Source: Clostridia bacterium (GTDB lineage: Bacteria > Bacillota_A > Clostridia > Oscillospirales > CAG-272). From it: a DNA stretch of 64,000 nucleotides. The DNA lies in the NCBI GenBank assembly GCA_017626655.1, contig JAGAIH010000517.1:1-64000 (forward strand). The letters run 5' to 3'. Position 1 is the first letter of the stretch. Each line of letters opens with the position of its first letter. The notes under the pieces were generated by a model. That model saw only the letters and a list, made by a program, of their open reading frames with translations. It made no database searches and had not been told where the DNA came from. Below, piece after piece: positions 8,309 to 16,625 of the stretch. A program made the translations under genes and the position numbers.

Positions 8309-10255
8309 CTATCCGTTGCTCCGGGTCTGGTAATCGACTCCCTCGGGCGTGTTCACACGGCTCGCGGCCAGCACGTCGCTCTCATCGAACAGGATATTGA
8401 CGTAGGCACCTGAAATGGCAATGACCAGAATCAGATTGAAAAATACGCGCGGAGACGTCAAAAAGCTCCGCACAGTTCCGAAGATCAGAGCACCGACCAT
8501 GCCCGTGATCCCGCCCAGGATCAATGCCCGATCCTTGAACTCGGTGGCGTGCCGCAGACCGGTCAGGCACTTTTGGAAAAACAGGAACAGCAGAACGGCC
8601 AACAGTAACGTGCCTCCCCATCCAAAGCTCAGAAGAGCCTCAAAGTACAGACTGCCGCTGTCGGTCACGGCTCCCAGGTCGGGGGCCGCGTAGGCGGGAT
8701 AGACCGCGCGGAAGGCAGCCTCGCCCATACCGATGCCGCCGGGATGGTCCAGGGTCATCCGCCACAGACTGTCCGCCAGCAACTCCTTGAAATGGCGGCT
8801 CCGTGAGAGGGTGGTCTGTACTGCCTCCGAGATGGGGTAAAGATAGGTGAGCCACCAAGCACCGCACGCGGCGGCGGGGAGCAATACGGCTCCCAGGGTC
8901 AGTCCTCTATGATCCAGCAGGAGCAAGAACAGCACCGTCACCGCCAGAATACAGAACAGGGCACTGACCGAATCGGACATCAGAACCAGGCAGAGATCCA
9001 GCCCCAAGAAGGCCAAAGCCAATACGCGGCGGAAAAGCCGCTTGGTATGGCAGAGAAAGGCGTACAGCCAGGGGAAAACCAGCACCAGATAGAACTCGGA
9101 ATGCTCCTGCCACAGGCCGCTCAGCTGCTCGATCCCGCGGCTCACACCGGTCACGAGGGCATCTCCCGCGCGAGAGCCCTCCAGCCAGCCCAGCTCTTCC
9201 ACGGGAATCAGACGCAGATATGCGAGTGCCGTCACCACGACCACCGAGATTCCAACCCCCACCAGACAACGGCGGATGTAGGCACGGGTAGTCATCAAAT
9301 TGACGATCAGAAAATAGTCCGACAGGCAAATAAACAGGATCAGGGCGGTCATACGGCTCTCGGCTGTCACGGCTGCCCCCGTAAAGCCCGAAGCCAGAAT
9401 CAGCAGGCCGAACAGGAGGAGCACGGTATCCAGAAGCCCGAAGCGGATGGTGCGGTGCATGAACAAGAGCTTGACACCGTAGCTCATCCAGGTGAGAAGG
9501 ATCACAGTACACAGCAAAAGGAGCAGGTCCCGATACAGCCATATAGCCGGAAGAAGGACGGTTGACAGCACCACACCGGCCTCGGGATAGGTGAAGATCA
9601 GGCCCAGAAGACCGCATACAAGCAGGAGTATCGGAAGGATCAGCGGATGGGTATACAGCGCGCCAACGGCCATGGGCAGAGACAGGAGCACCGTCACGTA
9701 GGGCAACGCAACGGGCATCCGTTGCTTTTGGGGTGCCAGACGATCCTCGGGGATACCGAGAAAGGAGGCAAAGAGGGCATGGGACAGCTTTCCTGCCCCC
9801 AGGGTCTCGGCCAGTGATTTTTTGGTAAAGAGCAACGGGAGGGACAGCACCGCCACAAGCCCCGAAAGGACGGCGTGCTCCATATCCGGAACGGGAAGAG
9901 GCACACTCCGAAGATGCGGCAGAATGAAATAGAACGCAACTCCGCACAGCCCAAAGCTGAGCAGAAGCAGGCCGTATACAGCTATAGGCAGGCAGAACAG
10001 CGCGTGCGACAGAGCGCGCACCCCCTTGAATAGGAGAGAGGACTCAACCGACGATAAAAGACCCAGCCGGGCAGGGGACATGGGGGTACAGCGATGGCGG
10101 CCCGTATAGCGGCGGCTCTTGGCGAAGGCTCCGTCGGCTTTGCGGTATCCCGTCATGATACGGCCCAGCCATGAGCTCCCCAACAGAGCGTAGAGCTTTG
10201 CCGTACCGCGATCCAGCCACGGCCACAGAATGCCCTTTCGTTTCGCTTTTGCCAT
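8309..10255 (-). CDS. Polytopic membrane protein, O-antigen ligase/polymerase-like
   Basis: A 648-residue membrane protein. After about 75 basic soluble residues there are at least ten TM helices with a large extracellular loop (about 470-540). This matches the O-antigen ligase / Wzy polymerase superfamily, which joins or extends envelope glycans on the outer face of the membrane. The loop segment DHPGGIGMGEAAFRAVYP resembles the Wzy_C region. The ATG at 10255 has AAAGGAGGG 6 nt before it. It lies 45 nt after trmD and precedes two single-TM proteins. The Gram-positive substrate (capsule or teichuronic-type polymer) is inference. Confidence 0.78.
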   Translation of the reverse strand: MAKAKRKGILWPWLDRGTAKLYALLGSSWLGRIMTGYRKADGAFAKSRRYTGRHRCTPMSPARLGLLSSVESSLLFKGVRALSHALFCLPIAVYGLLLLSFGLCGVAFYFILPHLRSVPLPVPDMEHAVLSGLVAVLSLPLLFTKKSLAETLGAGKLSHALFASFLGIPEDRLAPQKQRMPVALPYVTVLLSLPMAVGALYTHPLILPILLLVCGLLGLIFTYPEAGVVLSTVLLPAIWLYRDLLLLLCTVILLTWMSYGVKLLFMHRTIRFGLLDTVLLLFGLLILASGFTGAAVTAESRMTALILFICLSDYFLIVNLMTTRAYIRRCLVGVGISVVVVTALAYLRLIPVEELGWLEGSRAGDALVTGVSRGIEQLSGLWQEHSEFYLVLVFPWLYAFLCHTKRLFRRVLALAFLGLDLCLVLMSDSVSALFCILAVTVLFLLLLDHRGLTLGAVLLPAAACGAWWLTYLYPISEAVQTTLSRSRHFKELLADSLWRMTLDHPGGIGMGEAAFRAVYPAYAAPDLGAVTDSGSLYFEALLSFGWGGTLLLAVLLFLFFQKCLTGLRHATEFKDRALILGGITGMVGALIFGTVRSFLTSPRVFFNLILVIAISGAYVNILFDESDVLAASRVNTPEGVDYQTRSNG

Positions 10256-10300
10256 GATCTCCCTCCTTTCATAGGTCATTCGGGTATACTCGGGTGAGCG

Positions 10301-11026
10301 TCAGGTCTTTGCAGACGGCTCCTCTGCCTCTGAAGGCAGAAGATCGGGACGTTGCGCACGGGTCAGCTCCAGAGCCGCCTCCTTCCGCCACTCGTCAATC
10401 TTTTTATGGTCTCCCGACAGAAGAACGGGAGGCACCTTCATGCCGTGGTAATCTACGGGTCTTGTATACTGAGGGTATTCCAGAAGCCCCGAGGAGATGC
10501 TCTCGTTCTCGTAGCACTCGGGAGCGGCCAGGACGCCTTCGGTCAGACGAGCGACGCAGTCCACCAGGATACAGGCGGGGATCTCTCCCCCCGTCAGCAC
10601 GTAATCCCCGATGGAGATCTCCTCGTCCACGAGCTCCTCCACGATGCGGCGATCCACGCCCTCGTAGTGGCCGCAGAGGAGGATGAGGTTATCGTAATCC
10701 TGCGCCAGCTCCTCGGCGATCTGCTGGGTCAGCACACGTCCTGCGGGAGAGAGGTAGATGACCCGTCGGCGGCCGTCATAGCCGTCCTTCAGTTGATCCG
10801 CCAGCACACCTCGGTAGCAGTTGTAGATGGGGGGCGCGGCCATGAGCATTCCCTTGCCCCCGCCGTAGGGGGTATCGTCCACACGGCGGTGCTTATCCTC
10901 GGAATAATCCCGGATGTTATGGGCCTTGACGACGGTATAGCCTGCCTCCTGCGCCCGCCCGATGATGCTCTCTCCCAGCACCCGCTCAACGAGCTCGGGG
11001 AACAGGGTCATAATATCGAAGCGCAT
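10301..11026 (-). CDS. trmD: tRNA (guanine-37-N1)-methyltransferase TrmD
   Basis: A 241-residue SPOUT-class methyltransferase that methylates G37 of tRNAs to prevent frameshifting. Family hallmarks are visible: MRFDIMTLFPE start, HRRVDDTPYGGGKGMLM, LSPAGRVLTQQ, LLCGHYEGVDRRI (the trefoil-knot SAM site) and SIGDYVLTGGE. Length is normal. Its ATG overlaps the rimM stop (TGATG), so translation is coupled. As in most Bacillota it follows rimM, but rplS is not adjacent here. Confidence 0.97.
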   Translation of the reverse strand: MRFDIMTLFPELVERVLGESIIGRAQEAGYTVVKAHNIRDYSEDKHRRVDDTPYGGGKGMLMAAPPIYNCYRGVLADQLKDGYDGRRRVIYLSPAGRVLTQQIAEELAQDYDNLILLCGHYEGVDRRIVEELVDEEISIGDYVLTGGEIPACILVDCVARLTEGVLAAPECYENESISSGLLEYPQYTRPVDYHGMKVPPVLLSGDHKKIDEWRKEAALELTRAQRPDLLPSEAEEPSAKT

Positions 11027-11586
11027 CAGTTGGTCTCCTTGTCCCCGTCACGGTTCTCGAACATTCCGTCAATGGGGGTCATGCGGACGTATTCGCCGGG
11101 CTTTACCTCGGTAATGAACACGGGGATCGCGGGCACCAGCACCTCGGTGCCATCGGGGGTCTTGACGGTATAGATATCCGAAGCGGCGTTGGGGGTAATG
11201 TCCGTGACGGTTCCCAGCAGGTTCCCCTCTCTGCCCGCGCGGGCATCCATGGCGGGAAGACCGATGGCATCGGCCAGGAAATACTGCCCCTCCTCCAGAT
11301 CAAAATCCTCGCGGGCGGCATAGAGCACGGCATTCCGCAGCGCGTCGGCGGCGTTCATATCCGTGACGCCCTCCAGGGAAAGCATGAGAAACCGCCCCTG
11401 CATGACCGAGCCGCGCAGAATCTTCATTTCTTTCTTCTCGTCGCCGTCACCTACGAAGACCCGTCCCAGGTCAATGAGATCGCGGGGCGTATCCGTCCAG
11501 GGCTCCACCTTCACGTCGCCGTGACAGCCGTGGGTATTGATGATCTTCCCGCAGTCAATGAAGCGGGAAGGAGCTTTGGTAGCCAT
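11026..11586 (-). CDS. rimM: 16S rRNA processing protein RimM
   Basis: A 186-residue ribosome-maturation factor that binds S19 in the 30S head. The N-terminal RimM barrel carries CGKIINTHGCHGDVKVEPW and a FVGDG segment; the C-terminal PRC-barrel half carries DAIGLPAMD, LLGTVTDI and the ending VFITEVKPGEYVRMTPIDGM. Length is typical. It is the first gene of the rimM-trmD operon, with a TTGCAA-17-TATACT promoter upstream. Confidence 0.95.
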   Translation of the reverse strand: MATKAPSRFIDCGKIINTHGCHGDVKVEPWTDTPRDLIDLGRVFVGDGDEKKEMKILRGSVMQGRFLMLSLEGVTDMNAADALRNAVLYAAREDFDLEEGQYFLADAIGLPAMDARAGREGNLLGTVTDITPNAASDIYTVKTPDGTEVLVPAIPVFITEVKPGEYVRMTPIDGMFENRDGDKETN

Positions 11587-11621
11587 ACTGAAAATCCATC
11601 CTTATAAGCTTAATCAAAGAT

Positions 11622-11650
11622 AGTATATCACAAATCCCCCGAAATTGCAA
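11622..11650 (-). promoter_or_regulatory. Promoter of the rimM-trmD operon
   Basis: On the minus strand TTGCAA (11650-11645), 17 nt ending TGA, TATACT (11627-11622), about 36 nt before the rimM start. Confidence 0.65.
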
Positions 11651-11751
11651 CGGTTTCGTGAAAAATAATGGTTTTTTCCGAGAAACTCATCTTTTTTCGG
11701 GCTGGTTGCCGCCACACGCTGTCATCACGGGATTTTCGTCACTCTGCCATG

Positions 11752-11780
11752 TTGACAGTACGGTGATTCCGTGCTATAAT
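11752..11780 (+). promoter_or_regulatory. Consensus promoter of the solute-binding protein gene
   Basis: TTGACA (11752-11757), 17 nt ending TGC (extended -10), TATAAT (11775-11780). AAAGGAG at 11798-11804 precedes the ATG at 11818. Confidence 0.88.
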
Positions 11781-11817
11781 GAAATAACTTTACATTGAAA
11801 GGAGCAAACCGTTCATC

Positions 11818-13269
11818 ATGAAGAAAACCAAGCTGATCCGTTTGTTCGCACTTTTCCTGTCGGTACTGCTCATCCTGCCCACCGTAGGTTGCGCCACCGG
11901 CGACGAGACCGCCAACACGACACCTTCGGACTCGGCCGCCGAAACCGAGGTCGAAACCGAGTATAAGCCCGACATTGACGTCAAGGACTACGACTGCGAT
12001 TTCAATATCGTCATCGGCGGTACCTTCAGCAGAGACTCCATCGCCATTGAGGATATGGAGGACACCAAGGCCGGCGACCTGGAGACCGCCGTATACGAGC
12101 GAGGCATCAAGATCAAGGATCATCTGGGCGTGAGCCTGGTGCATCAGGATGCGGGCGACTGGATCTCCTACGCCGCCAACGTCAATAAGACCGTCCAGGC
12201 AGGCGACGACAGCTACCAGATGGTGCTGACCCACGTCTACCAGGGTCTGACCGATCTGGTCACCTCCAACGCGCTCTACGACATCGGCGAGCTGGATGCC
12301 GTGAACCTCAGCGCGCCCTACTGGGCCTCCGACCTCATGGAGGAGGTCAAGGTCGAGGACAAATACCTTTTGGGCTACAACGACTTCTGCCTATCTTCGG
12401 TGAACCTTATCGTTTTCAACAAGGATCTCATGAAGGAGTATAATCTCACCGAGCCCTATGGCGACGTCCGCAACAAGACCTGGACGTTGGACAAGCTCAT
12501 TTCCATAGCCTCCGTGGTCTCGGCGGACGACGGTGACGGGAAATGGACCAACAAGGACACCTACGGCATCAGCGGTTGGGGATGGGTTCCTCTCATCAGC
12601 CTGGTCACCTCCTCGGACATGAAGATCGTGGATCGCAACGATATCGGTGACTTTACCGTTGCCTACGACAACAACAGCGAAAAAATGATCGATCTCATTG
12701 AGAAGGTCATGACCATGTACAATGCCGAATACTCCTATTTCTGGAAATCCACAGAAAACGGCAATGCGGAGGCCATGCTGAATTTTGCCGGCGGCAATGC
12801 GTTGTTCCAGCTGTACAGCAGCTCCGCTCTGACTGCTTTCCGTGAGGAAGAGCTCCGCTTTGGCGTGCTTCCCTACCCCCTGTGGGATGAAAAGCAGACC
12901 GAGTATAAGTCCCTCAACTGGAACGGCATGATGGGTGTCCCCGGCTCCATCAGAAATCCCGACATGGTGGGCGAGGTGTTGGAGCTGATGGGCTACTACA
13001 CCGCTGACGTCAAGGATGCCTACTACGAGAAGCTTCTGGGTACCAAGCTGGCCGAGGCTCCCGATGACGCCGAAATGCTGGACATCATTTGGAATTCCCA
13101 GGTATCCGACGTGGGCCTCATCGCCTGCAACTCCTCTGGCAGCATGGACGCGCTGGTCTACTTGATCCCCAAGATCTGCGAATCGGGTCGGAACAATTAT
13201 TCTTCCTACGTAAGATCCCACAGCAGGGGCGCACAGAAAGGCTTGGACAAGGTCTTCAAGCAGGGGTGA
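11818..13269 (+). CDS. Extracellular solute-binding lipoprotein
   Basis: A 483-residue lipoprotein. A basic start and hydrophobic stretch end in LPTVGC, lipidated at Cys25, followed by an acidic Thr/Glu linker. The rest looks like a family-1-type solute-binding protein of sugar ABC importers (DSYQMVLTHVYQG, LIVFNKDLMKEYN, ALFQLYSSSALTAFREEELR, FGVLPYPLWDEKQ). No permease or ATPase lies beside it. It is an orphan with its own consensus promoter and terminator, so the ligand and the partner transporter are unknown. Confidence 0.85.
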   Translation: MKKTKLIRLFALFLSVLLILPTVGCATGDETANTTPSDSAAETEVETEYKPDIDVKDYDCDFNIVIGGTFSRDSIAIEDMEDTKAGDLETAVYERGIKIKDHLGVSLVHQDAGDWISYAANVNKTVQAGDDSYQMVLTHVYQGLTDLVTSNALYDIGELDAVNLSAPYWASDLMEEVKVEDKYLLGYNDFCLSSVNLIVFNKDLMKEYNLTEPYGDVRNKTWTLDKLISIASVVSADDGDGKWTNKDTYGISGWGWVPLISLVTSSDMKIVDRNDIGDFTVAYDNNSEKMIDLIEKVMTMYNAEYSYFWKSTENGNAEAMLNFAGGNALFQLYSSSALTAFREEELRFGVLPYPLWDEKQTEYKSLNWNGMMGVPGSIRNPDMVGEVLELMGYYTADVKDAYYEKLLGTKLAEAPDDAEMLDIIWNSQVSDVGLIACNSSGSMDALVYLIPKICESGRNNYSSYVRSHSRGAQKGLDKVFKQG

Positions 13270-13282
13270 TCGCACACGAACC

Positions 13283-13309
13283 AAAGGAGCGGCTTCAGCC
13301 GCTCCTTTT
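13283..13309 (+). terminator. Terminator of the solute-binding protein gene
   Basis: AAAGGAGCGGC, loop TTCA, GCCGCTCCTTTT: an 11-bp stem running into the U-tract 14 nt after the stop codon. Confidence 0.85.
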
Positions 13310-13392
13310 CGTATGGGAAACGCCTTCTCGCCAAAAGCGATCGGGCCTTTCGGATTTCAAGGTCTTTCAGCCTGACGTCCCCGCTGCTTACC

Positions 13393-13434
13393 AAAAAGCA
13401 AGGTGCCCATCCTTTGTGACAGGCACCTTGCTTT
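13393..13434 (-). terminator. Terminator of the oadB-oadG operon
   Basis: On the minus strand AAAGCAAGGTGCC and GGCACCTTGCTTT form a 13-bp stem around a 14-nt loop, followed by further U residues, just after the oadG stop. Confidence 0.82.
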
Positions 13435-13448
13435 GGTACGGATGAGGT

Positions 13449-13796
13449 TCAATCCTCCTCCCGATTCTGACCGATCTTACTCAGCACCAGCACGGCCAGG
13501 ATGATGACCAGGGTGACGAGGAAGATACCCAGCATACCCATGCCCATAATGGGAAGAGTAACCCAGGCGGTCTCGGGGTAGAAGCCGAACCGGATCTCGG
13601 GCTCGGTCTCGGAGCCGGTGCCGGATTCGGTGACCTCCTCGGCGGTATCCTCAGCGGTCTCGGGGGTAGAGGTGACCTCCTCGGGGGCGGTATCAGCCAA
13701 GGTCTCGGGAGCGGTGGTGGTCTCCTCGGCCATGACGAACAGGGGCAGGGAGAGGACCAGCAGGAGGGTCAGAATAACAGCAAATAACTTTTTCAT
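13449..13796 (-). CDS. oadG: OadG-like small membrane subunit
   Basis: A 115-residue protein: signal-like hydrophobic start (1-22), a long Thr/Glu/Ala-rich acidic linker (about 23-70), and one TM helix (about 82-106, MGMLGIFLVTLVIILAVLVLS), then a short polar tail. This matches the gamma subunit (OadG) of Na+-pumping decarboxylases, which tethers the complex. GGAGGG lies 7 nt before the ATG at 13796. It follows oadB by 18 nt. The secretion-type start and extended acidic linker are unusual for OadG. Confidence 0.75.
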   Translation of the reverse strand: MKKLFAVILTLLLVLSLPLFVMAEETTTAPETLADTAPEEVTSTPETAEDTAEEVTESGTGSETEPEIRFGFYPETAWVTLPIMGMGMLGIFLVTLVIILAVLVLSKIGQNREED

Positions 13797-13814
13797 GATG
13801 ATTCCCTCCATTTA

Positions 13815-14960
13815 TCAACCGATAAGGTTCAGGATGAGACCGCCGGCAATGACCGAGGCGATCTGACCCGAGACGTTGACGCCGATGGCGTGCATGAGCA
13901 GGAAGTTGGAGTTGTCCTCCGCAAGGCCCATTTTATGCACCACGCGGGCCGACATGGGGAACGCCGAGATGCCCGCCGCGCCGATCATGGGGTTGATCTT
14001 CTTATCCTTGGGCAGGAAGACGTTCAGGAGCTTGGCGAAGAGGACGCCGCCCGCGGTGTCGAAGATGAAGGCGAAGAGGCCCAGGACGATGATGAGGAGG
14101 GTCTGCCAGCGCAGGAAGAACTCGGCCTGCATCTTGGTGGCGATGGTGAGACCCAAAAAGAGGGTGACCAGGTTGGCCAGAACCTTCTGGGCAGTCTCGG
14201 AGAGGCTGTCCAGCACGCCGCACTCGCGGATGAGGTTACCGAACATGAGGAAGCCGATCAGGGGCGCGCTCTTGGGGGAGACGATGCCCGTGATGATGGT
14301 GATGACGATGGGAAACAGGATCTTGGTGCGCTTGGAGACGCGGACGTCCTTGTTGGTCATGCGGATCATGCGCTCCTTCTTGGTGGTCAGGAGCTTGATG
14401 ACGGGGGGCTGGACGATGGGCACCAGAGCCATGTAGGAGTAGGCGGCCACCATGATGGCACCCGTGTAGTTGGAGCCGAGATAGTTGGCCACGAAGATGG
14501 AGGTGGGGCCGTCGGCGGCGCCGATAATGGCGATGGAGGCGGCATCCTTCAGATCGAAGCCCACCATGTTAGCAAGGAACAGGGTGAAGAAGATACCGAA
14601 CTGGGCGGCGGCTCCGAAGATCATGAGCTTGGGGTTGGTCAGCAGGGGGCCGAAGTCGATCATGGCGCCGATGCCGATGAACAGGAGCAGGGGGAACAGC
14701 TCGTTGGCGATACCGGCGGCGAAGAGCACGTCGATGGGGCCTTCCTCCAGGACGCCCTCCACCCACTGGTTCACCGCGCCCGAGTTGGGCAGGTTGACAA
14801 GGATGGCGCCAAATCCCATAGGCAGAAGCAGGGTAGGCTCCATGTCCTTCTTGATGGCGAGATAGATGAGCAGACCGCCGATGATCCACATGACCAACTG
14901 CTGCCAGGTAAGGTTGGTCACGTTGGAGAACAGGTCGCCCAGTTGTTGCAGGAAACTCAC
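13815..14960 (-). CDS. oadB: Na+-translocating decarboxylase beta subunit (OadB family), orphan
   Basis: A 381-residue polytopic protein of the OadB/GcdB/MmdB family, the membrane subunit that couples decarboxylation of a biotin-bound carboxyl group to Na+ export. Conserved family segments are present: GIGAMIDFGPLL, IGAADGPTSIFV (with the ion-path Asp), LIGFLMFGNLIRECG and MSARVVHKMG. No carboxyltransferase (OadA) or biotin carrier gene is in the neighbourhood, only an OadG-like protein. Its leader carries a yybP-ykoY-type Mn2+ riboswitch, which raises the possibility that this pair works in metal or cation homeostasis rather than in a normal decarboxylase. Confidence 0.92.
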   Translation of the reverse strand: MSFLQQLGDLFSNVTNLTWQQLVMWIIGGLLIYLAIKKDMEPTLLLPMGFGAILVNLPNSGAVNQWVEGVLEEGPIDVLFAAGIANELFPLLLFIGIGAMIDFGPLLTNPKLMIFGAAAQFGIFFTLFLANMVGFDLKDAASIAIIGAADGPTSIFVANYLGSNYTGAIMVAAYSYMALVPIVQPPVIKLLTTKKERMIRMTNKDVRVSKRTKILFPIVITIITGIVSPKSAPLIGFLMFGNLIRECGVLDSLSETAQKVLANLVTLFLGLTIATKMQAEFFLRWQTLLIIVLGLFAFIFDTAGGVLFAKLLNVFLPKDKKINPMIGAAGISAFPMSARVVHKMGLAEDNSNFLLMHAIGVNVSGQIASVIAGGLILNLIG

Positions 14961-14995
14961 GTCGTTTTACCTCTCTTTCTTTTTGGAAGTGACCG

Positions 14996-15046
14996 AAATA
15001 AAAAGACTTTTACCGAAAGCCTCAAAGACTGTTCGGTAAAAGTCTT
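14996..15046 (-). terminator. Riboswitch expression-platform terminator
   Basis: On the minus strand AAGACTTTTACCGAA (15046-15032) and TTCGGTAAAAGTCTT (15017-15003) form a perfect 15-bp stem followed by TTTTTATTT. Its first arm overlaps the 3' strand of aptamer stem P1 (15042-15036), so the two folds exclude each other. Confidence 0.88.
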
Positions 15047-15124
15047 GCTATTTCATTCCCGCGCGGGTCGGAGACCGTACTGACGCGCAGGACACGGCGG
15101 ATGCCGCAAGCTACTCCCTTTTAC
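15036..15124 (-). promoter_or_regulatory. yybP-ykoY (manganese) riboswitch upstream of oadB
   Basis: The leader begins at the predicted transcript start and matches the yybP-ykoY aptamer. P1 is GUAAAAG (15124-15118) with CUUUUAC (15042-15036). The conserved loop L1 reads GGGAGUAGC and loop L3 reads GCAAGAC. Between them are a small GCGG/CCGC hairpin and a longer stem CCUGCGCG/CGCGCGGG enclosing UCAGUACGG. The family senses Mn2+ at the L1-L3 contact. The overlapping terminator predicts an ON switch: bound metal stabilises P1, blocks the terminator and allows oadB-oadG transcription. Identified from memory of the consensus, not by a covariance search. Confidence 0.82.
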
Positions 15125-15131
15125 GTTCCTT

Positions 15132-15160
15132 ATTCTAACACAGTTTTCAGGATTTGTAAA
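15132..15160 (-). promoter_or_regulatory. Promoter of the riboswitch-oadB-oadG unit
   Basis: On the minus strand TTTACA (15160-15155), 17 nt ending TGT, TAGAAT (15137-15132). The predicted start falls at about 15125, the first base of the aptamer. Confidence 0.78.
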
Positions 15161-15234
15161 GGGGATTTTGGATTTTTCTTTGAAAATTTCAAATTGGGGG
15201 CTATCGAGCTGTTGGGTAGTGCTGGCCTTCGCGT

Positions 15235-15320
15235 TTTGCCCTCTCACCCGCCTACGGCGGGAGCTCCCCCAGAGGGGGAGCCTCCTCGCAAGCTCGGGCA
15301 CGAAGCGGTGAGAGGGCAAA
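15235..15320. repeat. Intergenic inverted-repeat element, about 86 bp
   Basis: Perfect 14-bp outer arms TTTGCCCTCTCACC (15235-15248) and GGTGAGAGGGCAAA (15307-15320) enclose two more palindromes (CCCGCC/GGCGGG and GCTCCCCC/GGGGGAGC). It lies between the aldo/keto reductase stop and the oadB promoter. It resembles the short dispersed palindromic elements seen in gut Clostridia; no second copy is in this window. Confidence 0.7.
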
Positions 15321-15363
15321 CAACGCAAGCAAAGCGCAAACAAACAGCCCGTCAAAACCCAAT

Positions 15364-16485
15364 TTACCCCTCAAACCGCTCCCCGATCTCCTTGAGGAGC
15401 TGACGGATGGGCAACTGCTGGGGGCAGATCTCCTCGCAGGCACCGCATTCGATGCAGTCAGCGGGCTTGCCGCCCTTGGAGGTCATCCAGCCGTAGTGGC
15501 CCCGGGCGTCCTCGGTGTTGAAGCGGCGGGCCTTGTTCTCGGAATTGAATACGCCGGGGATATTGATGTGCATGGGGCAACGGTCGCCGTCCACGCAGTA
15601 CTTGCAGGAGGTGCAGGGGATGGTGGGGATGGCGCGGATGATATCGGCTACCGAGTAGACCGCCTTGAATTCCTCCTCGGTGAAGGGGGCGAAGTCCTTC
15701 ATGGATTTGATGTTATCTTCCATCTGCTCCATATTGCTCATGCCCGACAGCACCATGAAAACATTATCGAAGGATGCGGCGTAACGGATGGCGTAGCCGG
15801 CAGGAGAGTACCTGCCCAGGCCCTTCAACACTTCAAGCCCTGCCTCGGGAAGGTTGACCAAACTCCCTCCGCGAACGGGCTCCATGACGATGACGGGCTT
15901 GCCATACTTGACGCAGACCTCGTAGCAGAGGCGGGACTGGACGTGGCTATCCTCATAGTCCAGATAGTTGAACTGGAGCTGTACAACCTCGATAGCGGGC
16001 TGTTCCGAGAGAATGGTCTCCAGGACGTCGGCGGTATCGTGAAAGGAGATGCCCACGTGGCGCACCTTGCCCTCGGCCTTCAGCTCGGAGGCGATCTCAA
16101 AGGCGCGGTTGCCGGTGTAGTGGGGGTAGTTCCCCTTATTGAGGGAGTGGAGGAGAAAGAAGTCGAAGTAATCCACGCCGCAGGCCTCCAGCATGGAATC
16201 GAAGTAGGGGCGGATGTCCGCCTCGGTATTGAAGAAGTTGGGGGAGAGCTTGTCGGTGAGGATGTAGCTGTCACGGGGGTAGCGGGAGGTCAGGCAGGCC
16301 TTGACCGCCAGCTCACTCTTACCGCCGATGTAGCCATGGGCGGTGTCGAAGTAGTTGAAGCCTGCGCCGATAAAAGCATCCACCATGTCGCAGGTCTGAG
16401 GGATGTCCACTTCCTCGCCCTTCATGGGGAGGCGCATCAGGCCGAAGCCAAAGTTCTTTTTGATCTCGGGATAGGAATTGTTCAT
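15364..16485 (-). CDS. Aldo/keto reductase with C-terminal 4Fe-4S domain
   Basis: A 373-residue fusion. Residues 1-280 form an aldo/keto reductase barrel (FGFGLMRLP, YFDTAHGY, the Lys in ILTDKLSP, FFLLHSL, HVGISFH, VMEPVRGGSL). The C-terminal 100 residues hold a ferredoxin-like region with CTSCKYCVDGDRCP and CIECGACEEICP. This is the common anaerobe-type reductase annotated as oxidoreductase of the AKR superfamily; the substrate is unknown and electrons probably flow through the clusters. Its own TTGACA-17-TAAAAT promoter lies just upstream. Confidence 0.9.
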   Translation of the reverse strand: MNNSYPEIKKNFGFGLMRLPMKGEEVDIPQTCDMVDAFIGAGFNYFDTAHGYIGGKSELAVKACLTSRYPRDSYILTDKLSPNFFNTEADIRPYFDSMLEACGVDYFDFFLLHSLNKGNYPHYTGNRAFEIASELKAEGKVRHVGISFHDTADVLETILSEQPAIEVVQLQFNYLDYEDSHVQSRLCYEVCVKYGKPVIVMEPVRGGSLVNLPEAGLEVLKGLGRYSPAGYAIRYAASFDNVFMVLSGMSNMEQMEDNIKSMKDFAPFTEEEFKAVYSVADIIRAIPTIPCTSCKYCVDGDRCPMHINIPGVFNSENKARRFNTEDARGHYGWMTSKGGKPADCIECGACEEICPQQLPIRQLLKEIGERFEG

Positions 16486-16524
16486 AGTGCGCTCCTTTGG
16501 GAGTGAATTTCATTGTATACTACT

Positions 16525-16553
16525 ATTTTACCATGAAAAGCGGCTTTTGTCAA
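16525..16553 (-). promoter_or_regulatory. Promoter of the aldo/keto reductase gene
   Basis: On the minus strand TTGACA (16553-16548), 17 nt ending TGG, TAAAAT (16530-16525). Confidence 0.78.
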
Positions 16554-16564
16554 TGCTTTTGGAT

Positions 16565-16606
16565 AAAACAATAAAACCACCCCGCCTGATCGGACAGAGT
16601 GGTCTT
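16565..16606 (-). terminator. Terminator of rplS
   Basis: On the minus strand AAGACCACTCTGTC pairs, with several G-U pairs, to GGCGGGGTGGTTTT, followed by ATTGTTTT, 20 nt after the rplS stop. Confidence 0.72.
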
Positions 16607-16625
16607 ATATGTGAGCGAGTCAGGA

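Noticed and set aside
15003..15046. The hairpin as an ordinary terminator of the aldo/keto reductase gene
   Set aside because: It lies about 320 nt after that gene, downstream of a separate promoter, and overlaps the aptamer stem, which fits a riboswitch expression platform better.
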